From assembly GCA_024277555.1 (NCBI GenBank), contig JAJRUY010000308.1, forward strand, positions 1 to 7,230: DNA of 7,230 nucleotides, written 5' to 3'. The notes under the pieces were generated by a model. It was not told the origin of the DNA and made no database searches. It saw only the letters and a list, made by a program, of their open reading frames with translations. The stretch comes from Gammaproteobacteria bacterium. GTDB taxonomy: Bacteria; Pseudomonadota; Gammaproteobacteria; Chromatiales; Chromatiaceae. How positions within the stretch are numbered: position 1 is the first letter of the stretch; each line of letters begins with the position of its first letter. Position numbers and translations under genes: made by a program. Positions 1 through 5,044 of this stretch are shown piece by piece.

Positions 1-2
1 CC

Positions 3-317
3 GCCAAGGGAGGCGCTGTATTTGCCCCCTTTTTCGGTGTGCCGGCGCTGACCATGACCCTGGTGAACCGATTTGCCCGCAAGACCGGAGCGCCGGTCTA
101 TTTTGTTGCCTTTGTACGCACGGGAGTAAAACCTGAATACAAGGCGATTGGCTTGCAGGCAGGGGATGCCATTGCCAGTGGGGATGCAGAAGTGGCTGCC
201 ACAGAGCTGAATGCAGGGGTGGAAAAGCTGGCGAGACAGTATCCAGCGCAATATCAATGGACCTATCGCCGTTTTCGGGCACAGCCTGATGGTGTGAATC
301 CATACAAAAAAAACTGA
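3..317 (+). CDS. Lipid A biosynthesis (LpxL/HtrB-type) acyltransferase, C-terminal part
   Basis: This is the 3' end of a gene that begins before the window. The frame is open from base 3, reads AKGGAVFAPFFGVPALTMTL and ends at the TGA at 315-317, giving about 104 residues. The stretch GAVFAPFFGVPALTMT followed by a region of the form RFARKTGAPVYFVAFVR is typical of the second half of LpxL/LpxM-type late acyltransferases. These inner-membrane enzymes transfer a fatty acyl chain from acyl-ACP to a lipid A precursor. The ending QYQWTYRRFRAQPDG matches the family's usual Q-Y-x-W-x-x-[KR]-R-[FY] tail. The catalytic HX4D motif lies upstream, outside the window, so activity cannot be judged and LpxL cannot be separated from LpxM or LpxP. 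A GTG at 39 is internal to the domain and is not the true start. A weak hairpin and a palindromic repeat follow the gene. Confidence 0.85.
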   Translation, partial: AKGGAVFAPFFGVPALTMTLVNRFARKTGAPVYFVAFVRTGVKPEYKAIGLQAGDAIASGDAEVAATELNAGVEKLARQYPAQYQWTYRRFRAQPDGVNPYKKN

Positions 318-333
318 CCGTCTTCCCTGTGAA

Positions 334-354
334 AAGAGCTGGTGGTCAGCTTTT
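334..354 (+). terminator. Possible intrinsic terminator after the acyltransferase gene
   Basis: AGCTG (337-341) and CAGCT (347-351) can pair around the 5-base loop GTGGT. The stem extends outward through a G-T pair and A-T pairs and ends in TTTT. It starts 17 bases after the stop codon, where a terminator would be expected. The stem is short and the T run is only four long, so termination may be weak. Confidence 0.4.
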
Positions 355-390
355 GCCAGGGCTTGCACGGATGGCTCTTACTTTGCCATT

Positions 391-566
391 TGTCATTCCG
401 GCGTATGCCGGAATCCAGACAGCCGGGAACAATCGACCGCCCTGGATCCCGGCCTCGGCTCTGGCATCCTGCTTCGCTCTCGACAACTGCTCCTGCGTTG
501 TTCTACCTTCGCCCATCCTTGGGCTCGTACCTCCTCCATCCTTGGAGTCGTGCGCCGGGATGACGA
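391..566. repeat. Palindromic non-coding element, dispersed-repeat (MITE/REP-like) type
   Basis: The element is bounded by imperfect terminal inverted repeats: TGTCATTCCGGCG at 391-403 and CGCCGGGATGACGA at 553-566. The left end also forms a perfect 8-bp hairpin, ATTCCGGC (395-402) and GCCGGAAT (407-414), with loop GTAT. Its right arm can pair instead with 442-453: GCCGGAATCCAG (407-418) against CTGGATCCCGGC, with one mismatch, so two folds compete. Ends of the form TCATTCCGGC...GCCGGAATCCAG are, from general knowledge, common in dispersed non-coding repeats of proteobacteria. That this is a multicopy repeat is an inference, since only one copy lies in the window. No convincing protein is encoded. 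There is no obvious target-site duplication, although TGCCATT occurs just before it (384-390) and 14 bases after it (581-587). Confidence 0.65.
511..547. repeat. Twin hairpins with identical loop inside the palindromic element
   Basis: GCCCATCCTTGGGC (511-524) and CTCCATCCTTGGAG (534-547) are two perfect 5-bp stems, each with the loop TCCT. They sit 23 bases apart within an imperfect tandem repeat that also shares the following TCGT. The stem differences fall on both arms, so pairing is kept in each copy (GCCCA with TGGGC, CTCCA with TGGAG). Confidence 0.6.
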
Positions 567-593
567 TTTATCCTGGCAAGTGCCATTTTGGCC

Positions 594-1052
594 TTATGCA
601 ACTTCTCCCAGATGCTGTGCCTTGGCCTGCCGGGCTTTTTCCGCCTCTTCCGCAGAATAGGCCTTGCCTGACCACAGCATGTCGTAGGCGATTTCCTCAT
701 TGCCGTTTTCGCACAGCTCCAGCAGCTTTTTGAACAACGGCTGGAAGGTTTCGCTGCGGTGGGATTGCTCGTGATTCTCGAAGCTGTCCCAGAAAGTCAC
801 GATCAATGCCTCACGCCCCTTCAGCGGGCTTTCCACTGCCTGGCCGATGGTGCTGCCTTCGTTGGAAATGTTGCCACTGTTCAATGTAACCATGCCGCCG
901 ATAAAGCCGGTATCCGAGTGATAGGTTTTTACGTTTTCACACAGATAGGCAACCCGTTCCTGCAGGTCGTCGATGCTGAATTCTGGTTTTAGGATCACGC
1001 GGTTCACGGTAACGATGCCGTCATGGGGGAAGTTCTCGATAAGTGCAGACAT
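594..1052 (-). CDS. Uncharacterised small protein, possibly an antibiotic-biosynthesis-monooxygenase-like (dimeric alpha/beta barrel) protein
   Basis: The gene encodes 152 residues with no signal peptide or membrane segment, so the product is probably cytoplasmic. A strong ribosome-binding site, AGGAGAGAG, ends four bases before the ATG and fixes the start. The N-terminal half has a beta strand (GIVTVNRVILKP, residues 12-23), a helix (about 27-43) and a Gly-rich strand turn (GFIGGMVTL, 49-57). It is followed by a strand of hydrophobic and aromatic character, EALIVTFWDSFENHEQSH (81-98), and a helix (103-115). This strand-helix-strand plan with a W-D-S-x-E-x-H segment resembles the ABM/quinol-monooxygenase fold, which acts on small aromatics or haem, but I cannot point to a catalytic residue. 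Residues 133-152 are a charged helical tail rich in Ala, Glu and Lys. The gene is separated from yaeQ by 121 bases of AT-rich DNA that probably holds its own promoter; no clear -35/-10 pair stands out. The function is unknown. Confidence 0.8.
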   Translation of the reverse strand: MSALIENFPHDGIVTVNRVILKPEFSIDDLQERVAYLCENVKTYHSDTGFIGGMVTLNSGNISNEGSTIGQAVESPLKGREALIVTFWDSFENHEQSHRSETFQPLFKKLLELCENGNEEIAYDMLWSGKAYSAEEAEKARQAKAQHLGEVA

Positions 1053-1140
1053 TTTCTCTCTCCTGTTGTAATCGGTAATTTTTGTTTATGTGTAAATTTG
1101 ATGCCGGGATAGAATATAAGTTCATTATTAAATGCTGATA

Positions 1141-1164
1141 TAACCAGGGAGAAATGTCCGGTTA
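1141..1164. repeat. Imperfect inverted repeat between yaeQ and the downstream minus-strand gene
   Basis: TAACC (1141-1145) and GGTTA (1160-1164) are inverted, with an inner GGA (1148-1150) and TCC (1157-1159) across a 2-base bulge. It lies 9 bases past the yaeQ stop and upstream of the next minus-strand gene. It could be a weak terminator for yaeQ or an operator for the next gene. There is no T run on the minus-strand side, so an intrinsic terminator is not well supported. Confidence 0.25.
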
Positions 1165-1173
1165 TTGTCGGGT

Positions 1174-1707
1174 TCATGGTGATTGATTCAAGGGACTGCT
1201 TAGGGATGCCTCTGCGCTGTCAAGATACAATATGCCGCCGGAGATGGTGGCCTGCCAGTCGAAACGGCGGGGAAGTGAGCGGGAAAATGTTATTACCAGC
1301 GCTTCATCCAGGCACAGGATATTTCCCTGGAAATCCGGCAGCTGGTTTCCATGCTGTCTTTTCCAGCGCGCCAGCAGCCCGTCATGGGTAACCACGGAAA
1401 CTTTCGGGGTGTGTCTGGCTGCCTTGCGCAGACGGTCAAGGGCGGGGGTTCCCAGGTCAATCCAGTGCAGGATATGGTTGTCGTCATCCCGGATAGACAG
1501 ATCCGGTGCGTCCCCCTGACTTACACCTCCCTTGCGGAATTCCAGGCCGGGTTCGTACAGCAGCGCATAGGCCAGCAGGCGCAGCACCAGGCGCTCCGGT
1601 TTTTCAGAAGGATGTTGGGGGGTGGAAAACGTCAGGGTTTCGTAGCGCTGCCGGTCGGTGTCGGCAAGCTGGATGTGGCCATGGTAGAGCTGGCTTCCCT
1701 GGGCCAT
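1174..1707 (-). CDS. yaeQ: YaeQ family protein
   Basis: The product is 177 residues, close to the 181 of E. coli YaeQ, and aligns from the start (MAQGSQLYHGHIQLADTDRQ). Shared features are the HPSEKPERLVLRLLAYAL block (residues 32-49), the PDLSIRDD segment (68-75), the WIDLGTP segment with a following DRLRKA helix (82-96), the KVSVVTH strand (102-108) and a C-terminal strand ATISGGILYLD (153-163). YaeQ proteins have a PD-(D/E)XK nuclease-like fold. The Asp at 69 and the Asp in W-I-D-L-G (84, where E. coli has Glu) are the likely equivalents of the acidic site, but no enzymatic role is firmly established. The open frame extends upstream to 1998, but that part lies over ycgN and is not similar to the family. 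The ATG overlaps the ycgN stop by one base (TAATG), and GGAT about 7 bases upstream can serve as its ribosome-binding site. Confidence 0.93.
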   Translation of the reverse strand: MAQGSQLYHGHIQLADTDRQRYETLTFSTPQHPSEKPERLVLRLLAYALLYEPGLEFRKGGVSQGDAPDLSIRDDDNHILHWIDLGTPALDRLRKAARHTPKVSVVTHDGLLARWKRQHGNQLPDFQGNILCLDEALVITFSRSLPRRFDWQATISGGILYLDSAEASLSSPLNQSP

Positions 1708-2150
1708 TACTTGATCCAGTCGATGAGGTGGTGATCCAGCCGGTCTGCCTCGTCTTCGCAGATGGTGCGGCCCGCAATGCCATTGCCGGAGCGGAATACC
1801 GTTTCCGGGTCGCCGGATACCAGGGGATGCCAGTCCGGCAGTGTCTTGCCTTCCGCCAAGAGCCGGTAGGCGCAGGTGCCGGGGAGCCAATAGGGGTCTT
1901 CCAGTTCCTTGAGGGTTATGGTGACGCAGTCCGGCACCCTGGCAGAGCGGTTGGCGTAATCGCCGCAGCGGCTGGTAGGAATGTCCAGCAGGCGGCAATG
2001 TACATTGGTGAAATAAATTTCCCTGGTGTCTTCATCTTCCAGGCGATGCAGGCAGCATTTTGCGCAGCCGTCGCACAGGGCTTCCCATTCCTCATCAGAC
2101 ATCTCGGCCAGGGATTTGTCCCTCCAGAATTCGTTACTTAGGTCGGTCAT
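1707..2150 (-). CDS. ycgN: YcgN family cysteine-cluster protein (UPF0260)
   Basis: The product is 147 residues, the normal size for the family, and begins MTDLSNEFWRDKSLAEM. The defining feature is the cysteine cluster CDGCAKCC (residues 26-33), with further cysteines at 52, 62, 75, 93 and 131. Two conserved blocks follow: YFTNVHCRLLD (46-56) and DPYWLPGTCAYRLLAEG (85-101), the latter leading into LPDWHPLVSGDP (104-115). The cysteines suggest binding of a metal or an Fe-S centre, as proposed for the wider YkgJ/YcgN group, but the biochemical role is not known. There is no signal peptide, so the product should be cytoplasmic. No good Shine-Dalgarno precedes the ATG; AGG lies about 15 bases away. 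It is the first gene of a two-gene unit with yaeQ and is divergent from murJ. Confidence 0.94.
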   Translation of the reverse strand: MTDLSNEFWRDKSLAEMSDEEWEALCDGCAKCCLHRLEDEDTREIYFTNVHCRLLDIPTSRCGDYANRSARVPDCVTITLKELEDPYWLPGTCAYRLLAEGKTLPDWHPLVSGDPETVFRSGNGIAGRTICEDEADRLDHHLIDWIK

Positions 2151-2192
2151 GGCGGCTATTTTACCTGTATCCTACCCATAATCTACCTATTG

Positions 2193-2201
2193 TTATGCAC
2201 A
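2193..2201 (+). promoter_or_regulatory. DnaA box (perfect match to TTATNCACA)
   Basis: TTATGCACA matches the 9-base DnaA consensus exactly. It lies 43 bases upstream of the ycgN start codon, on the side of the AT-rich core opposite the other DnaA boxes. A single box can occur by chance; its weight comes from the cluster about 170 bases to the right. Confidence 0.5.
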
Positions 2202-2371
2202 AGTCGGATCAGTTGAGGATATTTTCGCCTGGTTAGATAAAAACCCAAAGGCTGGTTATTATGTGTTGATCATAACGCATTGTTAATAATGTAGATAATT
2301 GGAATTGAGTGAAAGTTGGTCAATTTAAGGCGTTGTTAATGTTGGCGGTAACTTGCCTCGGTTTTTTCATC

Positions 2372-2406
2372 TTTTCCACAAAGTTATCCACAGGGTAAGT
2401 GGATAA
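2372..2406. promoter_or_regulatory. Cluster of three DnaA-box matches
   Basis: Within 35 bases there are TTTTCCACA (2372-2380, matching the relaxed TTWTNCACA), TTATCCACA (2384-2392, the strongest E. coli oriC box sequence) and, on the other strand, TTATCCACT (2398-2406, 8 of 9). The last two face each other: GTTATCCAC and GTGGATAAC form a near-perfect inverted repeat around AGGGTAA. The cluster abuts the AT-rich core on its murJ side. It could be part of a replication origin or a DnaA-controlled promoter. Confidence 0.55.
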
Positions 2407-2469
2407 CCACAAAGACACAAGACATATTCCAGATGCCCCTGTGGAGTGCTGTGCAGCACCCGGATAAGG

Positions 2470-2475
2470 TAGAAT
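2470..2475 (+). promoter_or_regulatory. Possible -10 element of the murJ promoter
   Basis: TAGAAT differs from the sigma-70 -10 consensus TATAAT at one base and is 38 bases before the proposed murJ start. No good -35 box lies 16-18 bases upstream; the candidate there overlaps the GTGCTG/CAGCAC palindrome (2446-2459). The promoter is therefore weak, activator-dependent or misplaced. Confidence 0.3.
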
Positions 2476-2501
2476 GCCGCATCATCCATGATCCCCCATC
2501 C

Positions 2502-2505
2502 GGAG
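2502..2505 (+). promoter_or_regulatory. Ribosome-binding site supporting a CTG start of murJ
   Basis: GGAG lies 7 bases before the CTG at 2513-2515, ideal spacing. No ATG, GTG or TTG exists in the murJ frame between the in-frame TGA at 2489-2491 and the ATG at 2558. The ATG at 2558 has only GGTGG (2546-2550 area) nearby, and that lies inside a CCACC/GGTGG hairpin (2538-2550). Confidence 0.55.
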
Positions 2506-2512
2506 AACAGCA

Positions 2513-4060
2513 CTGGCTTCTCTGTTCAAATCCCTGACCACCGTCGGTGGCAACACCATGATTTCCCGCGTACTGGGTTTTGTCAGGGATCTGGTGCTGG
2601 CGCGGGTGTTCGGTGCGGATGCAGCCACGGATGCTTTTTTCGTGGCTTTCAAGATCCCCAATTTTCTGCGCCGTTTGTTTGGCGAGGGAGCCTTCGCCAC
2701 GGCTTTCGTCCCTGTGCTTATGGAGTACAAGGAAAAACGCTCTCACGCGGAGCTTAAGGGGCTGGTCGATCATGTGGCCGGCACCCTGGGGCTGGTGTTG
2801 CTGGTGGTGTCTTTTCTGGGGGTGCTGGGGGCTCCGCTGATCGTATCCCTGTTTGCCTTTGGCTGGGTGCTGGATGGTGCTTCGGAGAAACTGGATCTGG
2901 CGGCGCAGATGCTCAGGCTTACCTTTCCGTATCTGCTGTTTATTTCTCTCACCGCCTTTGCCGGGGGGGTGCTGAATGCGCACAATCGCTTTGCTGTCCC
3001 GGCATTCACACCAGTGTTGCTGAATCTGTGCCTTATCGCTGCCGCCTTGTGGCTGGCGCCACAGATGCAGCAGCCGGTGGTGGCGCTGGCCTGGGGAGTG
3101 CTGATTGCAGGGGTGTTGCAGTTTGCTTTCCAGCTTCCTTTTCTTTACAGGTTGAAGCTGTTACCGGCCTTCAAGCCCGCGCCCAGGCATGAAGGGGTGG
3201 GGCGGATCATGAAACTCATGCTGCCGGCTCTGTTTGCCGTGTCTGTGGTGCAGATCAATTTGCTGCTGGATACGGTGCTGGCTTCCTTTTTGCAAACCGG
3301 CAGCATTTCCTGGCTGTATTATTCCGACCGTCTCATGGAATTCCCCCTGGGTGTGCTGGGGGTGGCGCTGGCTACGGTGATCCTGCCGAGCCTTTCCAGG
3401 CGTCATGCAGCGGCGGACGCCAGGGCATTCAGCCACACGCTGGATTGGGGGCTGCGCACCACGCTGTTGCTGGGAGCGCCCGCCGCAGTGGGGCTGATGG
3501 TGCTGGCCGGGCCTATGATCGCCACCTTGTTTCTTTCCGATCGCTTTGATATGCGGGATGTGAATATGGCCAGCTTGAGTCTCATGGCTTATTCCTTTGG
3601 ACTGCTGGCATTCATCCTGATCAAGGTGCTGGCGCCTGGTTACTATGCCCGCCAGGACACCAAAACCCCGGTAAAGATCGGTCTGGTCGCCTTGGTGGCG
3701 AACATGGTGTTCAACCTGATCCTGATCTTTCCCCTGCAGCATGCCGGACTGGCGCTCGCGACCAGCCTGTCTGCTTTCGTCAATGCTGCGCTGTTGTTCA
3801 GGGGGTTGCGCAAAAGTGGCGTTTACCATCCAGGGAAGGAGTGGCCCTGGCTGTGGGTAAAGATCATGCTCGCATCTGCGGGAATGGCGGGGATCATTCT
3901 GTGGGGCATGCCTGAATTGGGTGAGTGGGCCGGGGTTGGCGTGGGGACGCGCGCCATTTGGTTAGGGTTGTGGATTGGCGTTGGTGCGTTGGTGTACTTT
4001 CTGCTTCTGCTTTTGTTTGGTATTCGCCTGCAACATTTTCGAAATGCGGGGCGAGCATAA
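2513..4060 (+). CDS. murJ: Lipid II flippase MurJ (MviN)
   Basis: MurJ moves lipid II, the peptidoglycan precursor, across the inner membrane. Starting at CTG 2513, the protein has 515 residues against 511 in E. coli, and its N-terminus, ASLFKSLTTVGGNTMISRVL, aligns with E. coli residues from position 2 on. An annotation from the first ATG (2558) would give 500 residues and remove most of transmembrane helix 1. The protein is almost wholly hydrophobic, consistent with 14 helices of the MOP exporter superfamily. Conserved cavity residues are present: S18, R19, R25, D40 (ATDAFFVAFK), R53 and R271 (YYSDRLMEFPLGVLGVAL), equivalent to E. coli S17, R18, R24, D39, R52 and R270. The KVLAPGYYARQDTKTPVKI block is also intact. 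It is the first gene of the plus-strand block. The next gene's likely start is 59 bases downstream, with no terminator seen between. Confidence 0.96.
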   Translation: MASLFKSLTTVGGNTMISRVLGFVRDLVLARVFGADAATDAFFVAFKIPNFLRRLFGEGAFATAFVPVLMEYKEKRSHAELKGLVDHVAGTLGLVLLVVSFLGVLGAPLIVSLFAFGWVLDGASEKLDLAAQMLRLTFPYLLFISLTAFAGGVLNAHNRFAVPAFTPVLLNLCLIAAALWLAPQMQQPVVALAWGVLIAGVLQFAFQLPFLYRLKLLPAFKPAPRHEGVGRIMKLMLPALFAVSVVQINLLLDTVLASFLQTGSISWLYYSDRLMEFPLGVLGVALATVILPSLSRRHAAADARAFSHTLDWGLRTTLLLGAPAAVGLMVLAGPMIATLFLSDRFDMRDVNMASLSLMAYSFGLLAFILIKVLAPGYYARQDTKTPVKIGLVALVANMVFNLILIFPLQHAGLALATSLSAFVNAALLFRGLRKSGVYHPGKEWPWLWVKIMLASAGMAGIILWGMPELGEWAGVGVGTRAIWLGLWIGVGALVYFLLLLLFGIRLQHFRNAGRA

Positions 4061-4119
4061 ATGGTGGAATCGTTGTAGACTACTTGGTTCGGGAGCCATT
4101 GGGTAAAGCGGTGCTGGAT

Positions 4120-5043
4120 ATGTTACTGGTGGGTTTGTTTCGGTTTTGTGTGTTGGGTAATGTGGTGTTGCTGGGCGGTTGGAATGTCGCTGCAGCGTCG
4201 GGGTCGGATCCGGAAGCAGAAGATCAAAATGTTCTGCTGATGAAAAACGGCGCAGTAGTATTGTCGCATACCGGGCAGTATGACAAGGATTTTCCTGTCA
4301 ACACCATGTTTGACGGCGATTTGCGCTATTACTGGGCCAGCTCTCCCTCTGGTTCTGCGGGCAAGCGTCCCCAAAGCTTTGTGATTGAGCTGCAGCAGCG
4401 GTACAACCTGAATAAATTAGTTGTGGATAACCGGGAGATGGATGAGGATCAGTTCCCGGGTATTTCTGCGCGGGAGGTGCGCTTTTCCGCTTCTACAGAA
4501 TCGCCCCAATCCGGTTGGGAGCCTGTAGCCACCATTGAAGCACAGCAGTTTGTCCGCAATGAGGTGTTTCTTTCCAGGCCAGTGGAGGCGAGGTGGCTGA
4601 AAGTAGAGGTCTTGTCCAACCATGGGTTTGGGCTTACGGAAATCAATGAACTGGAAGCCTACGGGAAGCCGGTAGGTCAGGGTGCCGTGTTTATGAATCC
4701 CAATGGCGTCTATCAAACTAATTACGGCCTCCTCAAATTGGAGATCGATGGGGATAGAGTGACAGGCTGTTATGAAATGGACAAGGGATATGTTCATGGC
4801 ACTACCAATGGGCGGGTGTTCGATGTGGAATGGATCGAGCACAAGGGCGAGGAAAGGGGTACGGCACTATTGGTGTTGTCATCCAGCGGCTTTTTGAATG
4901 GCTTGTGGTATCAAGAAGGGGTTATGAATGGACCCTGGTTCGGCACCAAGCTGAGTGATCAGGGCAGCATTAGCTGTGATCCCGAGACTGCCGCCATGGG
5001 TGTGGGATTTAGCGCCGATACATTGGTCAATCATCGTCAGTAA
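4120..5043 (+). CDS. Secreted discoidin (F5/8 type C) domain protein of unknown function
   Basis: From ATG 4120 the product has 307 residues. Residues 1-26 form a hydrophobic leader (MLLVGLFRFCVLGNVVLLGG, then WNVAAAS) with an A-A-A-S cleavage-like end, so export to the periplasm or beyond is likely. Residues about 36-182 look like a galactose-binding-like F5/8 type C domain: NTMFDGD followed by YYWASS near the start, RWLKVEVLSN late, and the usual ending EINELEAYG. Residues about 196-286 form a second, beta-rich domain (GVYQTNYGLLKLEIDGDRVT, a Gly-rich GTTNGRVFDVEW, and GLWYQEG...GPWFGTK). C217 and C286 could form a disulfide. No catalytic site is visible; carbohydrate or surface binding is an inference. 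The start is uncertain: GTG 4111 and TTG 4099 are in frame and none has a strong ribosome-binding site. The frame is open back to 3925, but that part lies over the murJ end. GC is about 45-48% in two sampled lines, against 70% in one murJ line. Its stop is 1 base before ribF. Confidence 0.82.
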   Translation: MLLVGLFRFCVLGNVVLLGGWNVAAASGSDPEAEDQNVLLMKNGAVVLSHTGQYDKDFPVNTMFDGDLRYYWASSPSGSAGKRPQSFVIELQQRYNLNKLVVDNREMDEDQFPGISAREVRFSASTESPQSGWEPVATIEAQQFVRNEVFLSRPVEARWLKVEVLSNHGFGLTEINELEAYGKPVGQGAVFMNPNGVYQTNYGLLKLEIDGDRVTGCYEMDKGYVHGTTNGRVFDVEWIEHKGEERGTALLVLSSSGFLNGLWYQEGVMNGPWFGTKLSDQGSISCDPETAAMGVGFSADTLVNHRQ

Positions 5044-5044
5044 C

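Larger units (their letters stand above)
2151..2512. other. Divergent intergenic region ycgN-murJ with AT-rich core
   Basis: These 362 bases hold no convincing gene. They contain the promoters of the divergent ycgN and murJ units, DnaA-box matches at both ends, and an AT-rich core: 36 of 50 bases at 2281-2330 are A or T. Short repeats in the core are CTGGTTA at 2229-2235 and 2252-2258, GC(A/G)TTGTTAAT at 2277-2287 and 2330-2340, and an inverted pair AATTGA (2303-2308) with TCAATT (2320-2325). A GTGCTG/CAGCAC palindrome lies at 2446-2459, just upstream of the possible murJ -10 box. The reverse-strand frame at 2384-2983 is antisense to murJ and unlikely to be a gene. Confidence 0.6.

Noticed and set aside
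391..566. CRISPR-like array from the repeated CATCCTTGG units
   Set aside because: Only two imperfect copies with no regular spacer, and they sit inside an inverted-repeat element.
329..733. 134-residue plus-strand open frame
   Set aside because: It runs through the palindromic element and into the antisense of the 594-1052 gene, has low-complexity Pro/Cys-rich content and resembles no family.
1708..1998. N-terminal extension of the yaeQ frame
   Set aside because: It lies over ycgN in another frame, and the family N-terminus matches from ATG 1707.
2384..2983. 199-residue minus-strand open frame over the murJ start
   Set aside because: It is antisense to clear MurJ coding sequence, rich in Gln, His and Arg, which is typical of antisense frames.
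4061..4078. ATG directly after the murJ stop (TAAATG)
   Set aside because: It reaches a stop after five codons.
3925..4119. Upstream extension of the discoidin-protein frame
   Set aside because: It overlaps 136 bases of murJ in another frame, and a signal peptide begins at about 4120.
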